NCBI RefSeq assembly: GCF_021018805.1
Contig: NC_086249.1
Location: forward strand, 77,836,472 to 77,900,471
Length of the DNA stretch: 64,000 nt
Direction of reading: 5' to 3'
Origin: Prinia subflava
Taxonomy: Eukaryota; Chordata; Aves; Passeriformes; Cisticolidae
The translations under genes and the position numbers were made by a program. This document shows, one piece after another, positions 27,001-34,800 of the stretch. The stretch's first letter is position 1. Each line of letters opens with the position of its first letter. The notes under the pieces are model-generated. The model was not told the origin of the DNA and did no database searches. It was given only the letters and a program-made list of their open reading frames with translations.

Positions 27001-28727
27001 TTGTGAATATACCTTTTTATAATGCTGGTGACTTTACTTTTTTTAAATTTTCTTACTGCTATCAGAAATAGAATTTTTTTCCTCATGCTACTACTAACCT
27101 GTGTTACCTGTGACACTCTAAGGAAAGAATGTTTGATTTGTTGTTTTATTTGTGCACAAAGGGACGCAGTAGGTCAAATAATAATATTTCTACTTTGAGA
27201 GTTTAATGTGAACCTCTTGTGAGATACACAGAATGATTTTCAGTTGGCTTTCTCAAGGAGATCAGTTTTTCAATTATTACTCCTATTAAGAGAGGCTAGG
27301 TAGTTTACTTGTAGTTTTACCTTTCCCTCTTATTCTTTGGTTTTGCTGACAAACTCCATCAAGGAGGGAAAATAACACATAAGACAGAGCTGGTGCTTGG
27401 GACACACTGTAGTGGATGGGCTTAGTCTGTTTAAACCTTGGCTTCTGCTTTCTGCTAGTCGACACCTGATTAATACATCTCTTTGTCCCATACCTGGAAG
27501 AAAAGGCCTGTGTAAAAACTCAATGTTCCCTCCATTTAATTAAAGGTTATAAAGTTACCTTTGTTATGAATGCTCAAGGAAGAAGTATATAACATTGAAA
27601 ACACGCAAAAGAAATTAAAATTTAAAAAGGCACGTTTTTGGTATCTTGAATGTTCTGAGGACAAAAATAGCACTCTGAACATGTGTGTAGCTACAATAAT
27701 GCACATACAGGTAATTTTTAATTAGACTGTATCAGGATATTCTGTGCTTTTTCCATTCCTCCTGTTGCCCTCTGCCTGTCCTAATGTGTTGTTTTCTTTC
27801 CAAAGCATACATCCGCTCTAACCAGATCATGGGCTGGGGAGAAAAAGCTATCGAAATACGGTCGGTGGAAACTGGACACTTGGATGGTGTGTTCATGCAC
27901 AAAAGGGCACAAAGACTCAAATTCTTATGTGAACGCAACGACAAGGTACGTTCCCTCCCAGCAAGTTGGTTGCCAGGATGATAAACGTGTACTTCAGCTG
28001 GGTACTTAAGTTGGGTTGACCCTGAGCAGCAGCCAAACACCCAGCCAGCCTCAAGCTCTCCCCTTTCCCATGGAAGGGGAAGAAAATAGTCAGAAGGCAA
28101 AAAGATTCATGGGTTGAGATATGGACAGTTTAAAAAGACAGCAAAAGTTTAATAGGACAAATTTTATATGCAAGCCAGACAAAATAAAGAGTTAATTCAT
28201 AGTCTCCCATGGACAGGTGGATGTTCAGATGTTTGCTTGCTTGGGACAACAGATGTCATAACCACAATGTCCCTCCTTTCCCTGAGCTTTTATTGGCATA
28301 CAGGATGCTGTGCATTATGGGACATCCATTTGGTCAGTTTGCTGTCCCAGCATTGTCCCCTTCCAGCCTCTTGACTGGCTTTTTATGGGTGAGGGAGCCG
28401 GAGAGAAAGCCTTGATAATGTGCAAGTGCTGTTCAGCAGTAGCCAAAACACTGATGTGTCAACAACAGTACTGAGCACAGATGCAGAGCCCTGCACCCTA
28501 CAGGCTGCTGTGGGGAGCATCAGCTCCATCCCCACCAGCCCAGCCCAGCACTGCAATTGCACTGCAAACATGGGGGACAGTGAGGGCCCATTAGAACCGC
28601 TGCTGTCCTGCCTGCTGAATTTGCCCGTCTCTTTTCTCTGCAGGTTTTCTTTGCCTCCGTGCGGTCAGGTGGAAGCAGTCAAGTCTATTTCATGACCCTT
28701 GGCAGGACTTCACTTCTGAGCTGGTAG
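863..28727 (+). CDS. MAP4K4: MAP4K4, 3' two thirds of the gene (17 exons, partial)
   Basis: Gene-level entry. Coding segments: 863-1024, 3044-3274, 4200-4306, 5231-5382, 6067-6164, 6973-7148, 7527-7647, 8800-8991, 11376-11493, 11764-11934, 16097-16240, 21429-21563, 23924-24024, 24742-24891, 25683-25842, 27806-27945 and 28644-28727. They join into 813 codons plus TAG, every junction with GT and AG and a consistent phase. The protein is a cytoplasmic Ste20-like kinase feeding JNK and cytoskeletal signalling. Only the disordered linker (about residues 1-508 of this part) and the CNH domain (about 509-813) are here; the kinase domain and coiled coil lie upstream, outside the window. I chose MAP4K4 over its paralogues TNIK and MINK1 because of the linker motifs [17 protein letters not shown] and [19 protein letters not shown] and the C-terminus GRTSLLSW. 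The gene next door, IL1R2, agrees. No frameshift or premature stop is seen. Confidence 0.97.
1025..3043 (+). other. MAP4K4: MAP4K4 intron after window exon 1
   Basis: No coding sequence recognised. It contains a short (GT)7 run at 2381-2394 followed by an AT-rich stretch of TATA and TACA repeats up to about 2515. An open frame across 2461-2904 begins in this low-complexity sequence and resembles no known protein. Confidence 0.75.
2381..2515. repeat. GT and TA-rich simple repeat
   Basis: Seven GT units at 2381-2394 are followed by interrupted TATA, GTAT and ACAT runs. This is ordinary microsatellite-like sequence in an intron. Confidence 0.8.
3044..3274 (+). CDS. MAP4K4: MAP4K4 window exon 2, linker region
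   Basis: 77 codons, phase 0-0, acceptor gtaag and donor gtaagg. The product begins [20 protein letters not shown], continues through [19 protein letters not shown] and ends SDSDEVPPR. This segment is characteristic of MAP4K4; the equivalent segments of TNIK and MINK1 differ. It is rich in Ser, Pro and His and presumably disordered. As a symmetric exon it can be skipped without a frameshift. Confidence 0.96.
3275..4199 (+). other. MAP4K4: MAP4K4 intron after window exon 2
   Basis: 925 bases without recognised genes. A pyrimidine-rich block lies near 3697-3790. I see no mobile element. Confidence 0.7.
4200..4306 (+). CDS. MAP4K4: MAP4K4 window exon 3, linker region
   Basis: Begins in phase 0 after tctcccaag and encodes [18 protein letters not shown] then [17 protein letters not shown]. 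It ends in phase 2 after AG with donor gtttgt. That donor is weak, but it is the only one that keeps the frame into the next exon: a later gtaagc at 4311 would force the wrong frame. The motif [15 protein letters not shown] separates MAP4K4 from its paralogues. Confidence 0.94.
4307..5230 (+). other. MAP4K4: MAP4K4 intron after window exon 3
   Basis: 924 bases with no recognised gene, mobile element or simple repeat. Confidence 0.7.
5231..5382 (+). CDS. MAP4K4: MAP4K4 window exon 4, Gly/Ser repeat segment
   Basis: Completes a serine codon across the junction, then encodes [20 protein letters not shown] followed by a low-complexity Gly-Ser, Gln-Pro-Gly-Ser stretch and ends GERFRMR. Acceptor gacacag, donor gtaagt, ending in phase 1. 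The [19 protein letters not shown] run is a recognised feature of MAP4K4 and is probably a flexible spacer. Confidence 0.95.
5383..6066 (+). other. MAP4K4: MAP4K4 intron after window exon 4
   Basis: 684 bases with no recognised element other than the splice signals at each end. Confidence 0.7.
6067..6164 (+). CDS. MAP4K4: MAP4K4 window exon 5, basic linker
   Basis: 98 bases, acceptor acatgcag and donor gtgagt. It completes a serine codon and encodes [18 protein letters not shown], then [14 protein letters not shown], ending in phase 0. The KSEGSPSQR and KKEVFRP motifs match vertebrate MAP4K4. Confidence 0.95.
6165..6972 (+). other. MAP4K4: MAP4K4 intron after window exon 5
   Basis: 808 bases. 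No gene, repeat or mobile element recognised. Confidence 0.7.
6973..7148 (+). CDS. MAP4K4: MAP4K4 window exon 6, acidic segment
   Basis: Encodes [20 protein letters not shown], then [20 protein letters not shown] and an acidic run ending GPDDVRA. Acceptor cccgtcag. It ends in phase 2 after GT with donor gttagt, which I chose because only this cut joins to STLNLSNGE in frame. The serine- and acid-rich DYSSSSEES block is shared by MAP4K4, TNIK and MINK1 and looks like a casein-kinase-type phosphorylation region (inference). Confidence 0.95.
7149..7526 (+). other. MAP4K4: MAP4K4 intron after window exon 6
   Basis: 378 bases with nothing recognised beyond splice signals. Confidence 0.7.
7527..7647 (+). 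CDS. MAP4K4: MAP4K4 window exon 7, linker region
   Basis: 121 bases, acceptor aaatag and donor gtattg. Encodes [20 protein letters not shown], then [20 protein letters not shown], ending in phase 0. The TMIVHDD and EGTLIVRQ motifs match vertebrate MAP4K4. The phase 0 end allows direct joining either to the cassette exon at 8800 or to the exon at 11376. Confidence 0.95.
7648..8799 (+). other. MAP4K4: MAP4K4 intron after window exon 7
   Basis: 1152 bases. No gene or mobile element recognised. Confidence 0.7.
8800..8991 (+). CDS. MAP4K4: MAP4K4 window exon 8, Ser-rich cassette exon
   Basis: 64 codons, phase 0-0, acceptor tttctacag and donor gtatgt. The product begins [20 protein letters not shown], continues [20 protein letters not shown] and ends [10 protein letters not shown]. 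In mammals the corresponding exon is present in only some MAP4K4 isoforms. Its phase means inclusion or skipping leaves the CNH domain intact. The DSNGFAG/LPDLxQQSHS theme is shared with TNIK. It contains a near-perfect polyserine run encoded by mixed serine codons. Confidence 0.94.
8992..11375 (+). other. MAP4K4: MAP4K4 intron after window exon 8
   Basis: 2384 bases. It contains a long antisense open frame (9488-10120) within a locally GC-richer patch near 9600-9930; I see no homology or splice structure supporting a gene. No mobile element recognised. Confidence 0.7.
11376..11493 (+). CDS. MAP4K4: MAP4K4 window exon 9
   Basis: 118 bases, acceptor acattgcag and donor gtaagt, phase 0 to phase 1. 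Encodes [20 protein letters not shown], then [19 protein letters not shown]. The [12 protein letters not shown] motif is highly conserved across the MAP4K4, TNIK and MINK1 group. Confidence 0.96.
11764..11934 (+). CDS. MAP4K4: MAP4K4 window exon 10, entry to CNH domain
   Basis: 171 bases, donor gtaatg. Encodes [20 protein letters not shown], then [20 protein letters not shown] and ends at CAALWG. The [11 protein letters not shown] and [16 protein letters not shown] motifs are nearly invariant in this kinase subfamily and lead into the CNH propeller. The acceptor is a tandem CAGTAG, so the first valine may be included or lost. A 270-base intron separates it from the previous exon. Confidence 0.97.
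12174..12445 (-). mobile_element. CR1 LINE fragment, 3' end, minus strand
   Basis: The + strand reads gaatcattaaggttggaaag, then a divergent form of the familiar run that includes gggcaacctgttccaatgct and the cac-rich block after it. This is the reverse complement of a CR1 3' region. It is old and diverged, with no coding capacity. CR1 is the main LINE family of birds and other sauropsids, which supports the avian assignment. The boundary near 12445 is approximate. Confidence 0.88.
12524..12557. repeat. 17-bp tandem duplication
   Basis: The unit agtagtccttacagtgt occurs twice back to back with no mismatch. It lies about 80 bases beyond the CR1 fragment. It probably arose by replication slippage. 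Confidence 0.85.
14965..15028. repeat. (AC)n microsatellite, about 32 units
   Basis: Pure AC dinucleotides for about 64 bases inside a MAP4K4 intron. Open frames reading through it on both strands are artefacts of the repeat. It should be length-polymorphic. Confidence 0.97.
16097..16240 (+). CDS. MAP4K4: MAP4K4 window exon 11, CNH domain
   Basis: 144 bases, phase 1 to phase 1, acceptor ttttctag and donor gtaaag. Encodes [20 protein letters not shown], then [20 protein letters not shown] and LNVLVTIS. This is the first blade of the citron-homology domain, which in this family binds small GTPases and other regulators (family knowledge). Identity with mammalian MAP4K4 is near complete by eye. 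Confidence 0.98.
16241..21428 (+). other. MAP4K4: MAP4K4 intron after window exon 11
   Basis: 5188 bases, the longest intron in the window. No coding sequence, mobile element or long repeat is recognised; a short TA run occurs near 21060. Confidence 0.7.
21429..21563 (+). CDS. MAP4K4: MAP4K4 window exon 12, CNH domain
   Basis: 135 bases, phase 1-1, acceptor gtggttag and donor gtgagt. Encodes [20 protein letters not shown], then [20 protein letters not shown] and VHYKV. These are signature CNH residues of the MAP4K4, TNIK and MINK1 group. Confidence 0.98.
21564..23923 (+). other. MAP4K4: MAP4K4 intron after window exon 12
   Basis: 2360 bases. A purine-only tract of about 40 bases lies at 21998-22040. 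No genes or mobile elements recognised. Confidence 0.7.
23924..24024 (+). CDS. MAP4K4: MAP4K4 window exon 13, CNH domain
   Basis: 101 bases, acceptor tgaatttcag and donor gtaaca, ending in phase 0. Encodes [20 protein letters not shown], then [34 protein letters not shown] is nearly invariant in the subfamily. Confidence 0.98.
24025..24741 (+). other. MAP4K4: MAP4K4 intron after window exon 13
   Basis: 717 bases with no recognised feature. Confidence 0.7.
24742..24891 (+). CDS. MAP4K4: MAP4K4 window exon 14, CNH domain
   Basis: 50 codons, phase 0-0, acceptor tctcacag and donor gtaaga. Encodes [20 protein letters not shown], then [20 protein letters not shown] and ends YLPTH. The FGELVHKP and [10 protein letters not shown] variants point to MAP4K4, because TNIK and MINK1 have FADL at the first position. 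Confidence 0.98.
24892..25682 (+). other. MAP4K4: MAP4K4 intron after window exon 14
   Basis: 791 bases. The 3' end of a CR1 element lies at about 25536-25588, roughly 95 bases before the next exon. Confidence 0.75.
25536..25588 (+). mobile_element. CR1 LINE 3' terminus, plus strand
   Basis: Reads gactttagggtcccttccaa, then cccaagccattctgtgattctg, the classic CR1 3' end with its ATTCTGTG-type terminal repeats. Only the very 3' end is recognisable, as expected from 5'-truncated CR1 insertions. Confidence 0.88.
25683..25842 (+). CDS. MAP4K4: MAP4K4 window exon 15, CNH domain
   Basis: 160 bases, acceptor tctctgtag and donor gtaagt, phase 0 to 1. Encodes [20 protein letters not shown], then [20 protein letters not shown] and [13 protein letters not shown]. 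Conserved CNH core. Confidence 0.98.
25843..27805 (+). other. MAP4K4: MAP4K4 intron after window exon 15
   Basis: 1963 bases, AT-rich (notably 26700-27130). No coding sequence or mobile element recognised. Confidence 0.7.
27806..27945 (+). CDS. MAP4K4: MAP4K4 window exon 16, CNH domain
   Basis: 140 bases, acceptor tttccaaag and donor gtacgt, ending in phase 0. Encodes [20 protein letters not shown], then [20 protein letters not shown] and LCERNDK. Nearly invariant in the subfamily. Confidence 0.98.
27946..28643 (+). other. MAP4K4: MAP4K4 last intron, mostly LTR-derived
   Basis: 698 bases, of which about 540 (28012-28552) are a degenerate solo LTR on the minus strand. The rest is splice-proximal sequence. 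Confidence 0.75.
28012..28552 (-). mobile_element. Solo LTR of an avian endogenous retrovirus, degenerate
   Basis: The + strand carries the reverse complement of a widespread bird LTR family. Marks are gggttgaccctgagcagcag near one edge, catgggttgagatatggaca, a ttttattggcatac block that reverse-complements to a degenerate promoter or poly(A) box, ttggtcagtttgctgtccca, and agtgctgttcagcagtagcc. The far edge reads cagcccagca. No gag, pol or env sequence is seen, so it is a solo LTR left by recombination (inference). The family is identified from memory of its sequence style; the subfamily name is not certain, and the edges are good to about 10 bases. Confidence 0.78.
28644..28727 (+). CDS. MAP4K4: MAP4K4 terminal coding exon
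   Basis: 27 codons plus TAG, acceptor tctctgcag. Encodes [20 protein letters not shown], then RTSLLSW and stop at 28725-28727. The ending RTSLLSW identifies MAP4K4; TNIK and MINK1 end differently. The last strand of the CNH propeller is encoded here. Confidence 0.98.
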   Translation, partial: VFFASVRSGGSSQVYFMTLGRTSLLSW

Positions 28728-29653
28728 AAGCAGTGAGATTTGGAGAGGAATTGCTGACATCCAGAGTCTGAGATCTTCATAACTTGGAATTATTTTCAAC
28801 TGGAGTACAGACCTGCACGAGTGCAGCACTCTGTGTAAATGTGTGTGCAGGCATCACTGGTGTTAGGTTTCTTTATGTTTTTCAACTGAGGCTGCGACGC
28901 AGCTGGTGCTGTAAAGATATTGCCATCAGGTGCTACAAAGTCTTTGAGATTTGGGATCACGCTAGAAAGCTACAGGTCTTCTTTTCCCTTCAGCTCCAGG
29001 ATTCCTAGGATTTGAAGGACTCTGTTTGTTAGTGTTAAAACAGAGGAGGGGGGAAAAAAAGGAGGAAAAACAAACCAGGCTTACCATGAACATGCTGTTT
29101 GTTGAGTGGACAGGAGGCAGGCAAGAGAAGGTGAGAAGTGGTGTAGAGAGTCAGACTGGCTGAAACAGAGGGCAGATCTAGTCTAGTAATGTTAACAATG
29201 TATTTAATTGACATTTCTTTTTTGTAATGTGACAATATGTGGACAAAGAGGAAGGTGCAGGTTTTAAGAAGTTAATATTTATAAAATGTGAAAGACACAG
29301 TGACTAGGATAACTTCTTCTTGGGGACAGGGAGGGTGGGAAGGGGCTTGGGGTGGAATTCTTTGGGTTTTTTTGTTTCTGCAGTTTTATTTTGGCCTGGC
29401 CAATAACTTTAGTCATTTTCTGTGTACCAGGTGTTGCCTGAAACATGTGCAGGTGATTAAAAAAAAAAAGGAAAAAAAAATTCATTTTCTATAATGATTC
29501 TGTGTTAGGCCAGAACTTGGTTATGTCACAGTATTAGCACTGCCTCAGTTAAAGGTTTAATTTTTGTTTAAACCTAGAAGTGCAACAACAGTTTTACCAC
29601 AGTCTGCACTCGCAGAACTAAAAAAAAGAAAAAAAAAAAGAAAAAAAAAGAGA

Positions 29654-29721
29654 AATAAAATCCAAACTACATATGTTTATTTTTTTGTGCCTACCTCATT
29701 GTTTTTAATGCATAAAATAAA
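29654..29721 (+). terminator. MAP4K4: Proximal poly(A) signals of MAP4K4 (candidates)
   Basis: AATAAA occurs at 29654-29659 and 29716-29721, about 0.9 kb after the stop codon. These could produce a short 3' UTR form. The GT-rich tgtttatttttttgtgcc between them would serve the first signal. Use of either is inferred. Confidence 0.4.
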
Positions 29722-31833
29722 AGAGGTGGTTTAGTTTATACATTTTTAGAAGAAAACCATTAATGTCTAATTTAATCTTAATACCAAATCTACCAGATTG
29801 AAAGGTTTCTGACTGTTATTGCATAGAAAGTTTCAGCAGGAGGAGAGAGTAGTCCGTTGGGGCAATAGTCGTAGCGGTATGGCAGTGAGACACTGATTAA
29901 TGTAATTTGCTTACAAAATTTGGTAAAGCTCATTTTTTAAACCAGTTTCATCCTTAATAGAAGTCTGAATTTAGCCTAAACCAGAGGTTTCACTCTTCTA
30001 ACACATGGGCTTAGTAACAGGCAGGTAAAAGTAACTAGGCTAGTTCTATAAATTGTTAAATGTTGTAGGAAACATTTTGGGGCGGTGATGTTTTTCTTTT
30101 TTAAGAATGCAATGCACTAAAACTCTTTTAAGAATGTAGTTAATACTGCTTATTCATAAAAACAGCGTATACCTGTGTTTAGATGTAAGATCCCAGCTCT
30201 GGCTTTTTTCCTTTCTTTTTTTTTTTTTTAAGTCAGTTTTATTTTATGAATAAGTTCTGACATTTTTAATAAATGTCTTGAGAGTAATAATTTGTTTAGT
30301 GGCTACATGTTCATTACTTGAGAAATCTTGAGTGTATAATAATCTGTTGGTGTTGTAACAATGCACAGTGTCACGATTCAGCCATTTTCCTTTTTGTTTT
30401 CTTTTTTTTTTTTCCTTAATTCCTTTGGTGGGGTACTTTGCTGACAGCTGCCTTAAGCTGTTCATTCAGTGAACAGGCTCTCAGTGTTTCATGGGCTTTG
30501 TCTTCTGCTGTGGTTAACTCTCCTTCATGGCATGACAGGTAGGGCTTTTTAAACACGTATTCTTCAATTCAGTCAAGCTGATGGCTCGAGCAACTGGTCA
30601 CACAATCAATTAAGAGCCAAGAGCACCGAGTGTGCAAAGCTCAGACTCAACAGACCCTTCTCTTGGTGTCAAATCTGACTGCTGTAAACCCTTCAACCCC
30701 GGTCAGCGCTGCTGCTGAAGACTCCTTCGAGCACCGTGGCCGGTTGAAAAGCGAGCGGTAAACGCGTACCTCCAGCGCATGCGTGTGCACACAGCAACCC
30801 CCACTTCCCCACCCCCCACAAAGAGTCAAAACTCAAGAAAGCCTTACATTTGCTGGCGGAGGAATACCTAGAACTATTTTTTTTTAATTGTATGACTTTT
30901 GGATAGTGTTGAAGGTGAAGGATGTGTTCTTTTCAGGCCCGGTGTGGTCAGCCAGAAGAACGATCAACCTTTTGTACTATAATGAACTAAAGGGGACTCG
31001 GAAATGCGGCGTGATGGTGGACATGGGTGTAATCACAGAGCTGCCCTGTAGTGTAGTTTGCCGAAGCTGATTCGATCGAATGTCAGTCTGCGTGATTTAA
31101 ATCTTCCAGTGCTATGTGGTCAAAATTAATCTAGTCCTTGAAAGCTGATGCTATTCACTCAGAGGAAGATGCTCCAGTGCTGTAGGGATGCCCAGGTCAT
31201 GGATATGTGCTGTTGAAGTCTTGAGGCTCCGGGGGAGGGTGGAAATCTCCTTCCTTCAGCGTGTCTGCCCATCTGGCAGCTTCTGCCTCCACAGAAGTGC
31301 CAACGTGGCAAGGTAAAAACAGTATTACAAAACCACTTCGTATACCAACGTCAAATTCTTCAAACAGTGCTTTTGTAAGCAAAGAAGAAAAGAAAAGCTC
31401 CTAGGTTTAGTTTTAAGCTTTAATAAGTAATAATTTTCTGTATCTTTAAGTCAAAGTAACCCTAACTTGTATGACTGCAGTGTTTTTATTTTTTATCTTA
31501 TGCACATGTTATGTTGGAGAAAATGTTTACAAAAATGGTTTTGTTACACTAATGTGCATCACATATTTATGGTTTATTTGAAAGTGATTTTTGTGGGTTT
31601 TTTAGTTTTTCATAGTAGTAGTAGTACACTTTTTGTGATTTATAACCCCAAACTCTGCTGATTATAAAGATGCTAAACAATAATACAAAATGACAAACTG
31701 CATTAAAATTACTAATCGTAGAGCTGCAAAGCAGACTGGTGACAAGTAAAACACTCAGCCTTTTTTTTGCAGTGCTATCTAACTTGTCTTCTGTGTATTA
31801 TGGAAATTACTGTTTTTTCCCCGTTTTTCCTTA

Positions 31834-31839
31834 AATAAA
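31834..31839 (+). terminator. MAP4K4: Distal poly(A) signal of MAP4K4
   Basis: AATAAA in ccttaaataaagtcaaattg, followed by a T- and GT-rich tattgtatgtgg, at a distance giving a 3' UTR of about 3.1 kb, roughly as in mammals. Cleavage would fall near 31855. Confidence 0.65.
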
Positions 31840-34800
31840 GTCAAATTGACACCTATTGTATGTGGAAAGTACTTTGAATATCTACTGGCTGCAGAAATCA
31901 AGCTGCATGTTGCCTAGTTGCATGTTACCATAAGAACAAAAGACTTATTGTCAAATCTCATAATTTTAGAGACTTTGACAATAAATGTGGGCTTTTGAGG
32001 GGTTTTTTTGTTGTTGTTTTTGTTGGGGTTTTTTTTTCTTTAAGCCCAGTCTCCTGGCGTAGTTGCTCTTCTGAGAATTGCAGTTTTTGCTTTTACAGAG
32101 AAAGGTGAGTGAAAATCTTAGAAATGCAAGTGTGGGCCTGGAAAGAAGTTGCACAAAGAGAGCTTGGGTGTGTGGTGAACGTGCCCTCCTGCCACGCTGC
32201 CTTCAGGCGTGTGGTTTTTGTAAGGTGGCGTTGCTTATCGTCAAGAGTGCAATGAGCAGCAGTCCTGAGCCGGACTCTTGCACCACATAAAAGCATGGCT
32301 CCAAAAAACTCAGGCTTCCTGAGCTGTAAGCCACGAATACTGAGGAGGTTTGATGCAAAGTTGCTGTTTTCACCTCCAGAGTTTCCCTTGGGCTTTGCCA
32401 GTGTTTTTCCACCACAGGCTGTGTCTGTTTTCTGAAGTGGAGATAAGCAGTAGACGTTTCCTTCCGACTAGGCTGGTCTCTGTGTGAGGAGGAGGAGGAA
32501 GTCTGTGGTCCCAGACTTCTGCCTTTCCTTTCACTCTCATCTGCAGAAGGCCTGGGATGTAGTGTAAGCTGAAAAACGTTTCAGGGTTTTGTTTGCTTCC
32601 TATAGACAAAGGTATCTGAAATCCATGAGCCTCACAACTTTTCCGCTTCTGTGAGGCTAGATACTGACTGAGCTTAAAAAACTCAGGACCAGCCAACTGC
32701 TGCTCAGGTTCCTGCTGGCTCTGCTCCAGTTGCTGCTTCGGAGTTGCTCATTTTCCTCAGTCATCCTTGACCCATTGTTAAACACGCTTAGGTGCACTTG
32801 GGTGAGCACTGTTAGCTGCTTGTGAGGACAGGTGCGAGCTGATGCTCGCTCCTGTGTGCAGTAAGTAGCTAAAAGCAGCAACCCAGATGTGAGCTTTGGA
32901 GCAGGTGCTGGCAGAGGCAGTGGAGAACAGGGAACACCTTTGTGCTTCTGTGAAGAATGGCACAATTATGGTGATTTACAGTAAGAAGGAAATAAAAGAT
33001 AAGAGCATTGGAAACCGTGTAGCAGATCTCCTTCCTCTATGGGACTTGTGTAGGTAGCAGTGGTGAGAGACACGCATTTTTACTTTGTAGGAGAGGGAGG
33101 GATGTCCATGGGGCAGAGGAGTACAAACAGTGCAGCAAAGGAACATGTGCATCTTAAAAATGAGCAACTGAACTAGTCAACCCAGAGAAAGGAACGAGCA
33201 AATGTCAAAATTAAAACAATTTTTACAGCACTTTTAAAAATGCAAATTAAATATTAGTGAAGTGCAGAACACTTACCCAGGAGACTGAAGCAACAAAAGT
33301 CCAAACTGGAAAAGGTAACAAGAGCCAGCCCTTTTCAGCCAGTTGCTCTGCTGAAAGTCACGTGCTAAGGCAATAGGATTGCATAGAACTGTATATGAAG
33401 AAAGTCCTGTTTTGTGGGCTGCTACCTTTTGTGCAGAGACCGTGTTAATTCTTCTGCATGTATTCGTGTTGTGGTCTGGATGAGGGCTGTAATACTGCTG
33501 AGAAGAGACTGAAGTTGCACAATCTTCAAATGCAAGAAAAGAGCTGATGGCAGAGAGGGGACTTGGCACCGTGCATTCAGCACGGGACTCCAAATGCTCC
33601 ATGGCAACAGATACAGTAGTAGTAATGGGACTGCATTTCCACCTTCGGGTCCAGTCTTGTGAGCTCCAGCATCTCAGCCCAAAGCTGTTTTCTCTCTTCT
33701 AAAATCACTAAAGAAATATTAGCACTGAATTGTGCCACTTTGCCTAACAGTATTCAGTGAGCAGTTGTCATGGCCAGCCTAGGTTACTTGCCCCTGGCTC
33801 TGACTTTGCCAGGGAATCCCAACCACTCCAGCAGGGAAACAATGCTGGGAACCTAACTGTGGGAAGACTTACTTTGCCCATGAGGAATATGCTTTGTGGC
33901 CAGGATTGCAGTTGCATGTGAGGGGTATCCCTTGCCTGCTGGACGATATTGGGGTGTGTAAGGAGATCGAGGTTCAAAGAGCTGTGTGTGCTCAGCAGCT
34001 GTAATAATGTTCAGTTGTAGCTGTCTTCCAGTATGTAAAAATTCACTGCTGAGCTCCAGCACACAGATTTTGGCTTATTTCCAAGCCATTCAAAGCAGGA
34101 AAGCTGGTAACAACGGTCTTCTTTTGACTTCACTTTTTTTAAAAAGTTTTTTTTAACACACTGCTGTGTTGGTGCTACTTGGGGAAGTGTGAAAACACAG
34201 TCTCGGGCCAAAACTAGCACAGCCACTATAACCACTTGGACTGCTGTGAAGGTTGCTGGCTGGAGGAATTAAAGATGAACATCAGGTAATAATTGCAGTC
34301 ACTTAATTTTCACTCTGTGATTGTGTGGCTCCATGCAGCATATGCTTCTAAAGGGTAAAAACTCTGCCCCAGAAAATCTTTTTTCTCCTTATCTCACTGG
34401 TTTATACAACTCTTGGTCTAAACAATAATAAACTCAGGAGAGAAGGAGGGAGGAAGGTGTTTCATTGTTTAAGAAAATAAATCCCTGACCCAATCAAAAT
34501 GTGCACTTTCCAGCTGAGGAAATGACAGAATACTTTCTTTGTTAAATTATAGTAGGAAATTCACTTTAATGTTTCATTCTCAGGCTCTTTTGATTCTGAG
34601 GGGTAAATATGTGGCATGGGAAAATCAGATTAATTTGTTCAATTGCTGCATGCGGCTCAGATTTTACTTGCCTTCTGTGTGAAATTTATATTGCACAATC
34701 TCATGTTTGTCATTCAGCTTAATTTGTCCATTAAAAGGCATTACCATACTCAATTTTATTTTAATATTTGCATCTCCCAAGCAATTTTGCCCAGACCATG

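Larger units (their letters stand above)
28728..31860 (+). other. MAP4K4: MAP4K4 3' untranslated region
   Basis: About 3.1 kb from the stop codon to just past the distal AATAAA. It is AT-rich, with A-rich runs near 29460-29480 and 29620-29660. Candidate AATAAA hexamers lie at 29654, 29716, 30268 and 31834. A small CpG-rich patch lies at 30680-30790. Octamers matching let-7 (29691-29698) and miR-30 (31524-31531) target sites are present. The 3' UTR end is inferred from the hexamer and not seen directly. Confidence 0.75.

Noticed and set aside
28012..28552. Complete endogenous provirus
   Set aside because: Only one LTR is present and no gag, pol or env-like sequence flanks it; the intron has no room for one.
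863..28727. Alternative assignment to TNIK or MINK1
   Set aside because: Linker motifs and the C-terminal RTSLLSW fit MAP4K4, and IL1R2 as the next gene fits only the MAP4K4 locus.
30888..31070. 60-codon open frame in the MAP4K4 3' UTR
   Set aside because: It lies downstream of the MAP4K4 stop, with no promoter or acceptor pattern, and more likely reflects a conserved UTR segment than a protein.
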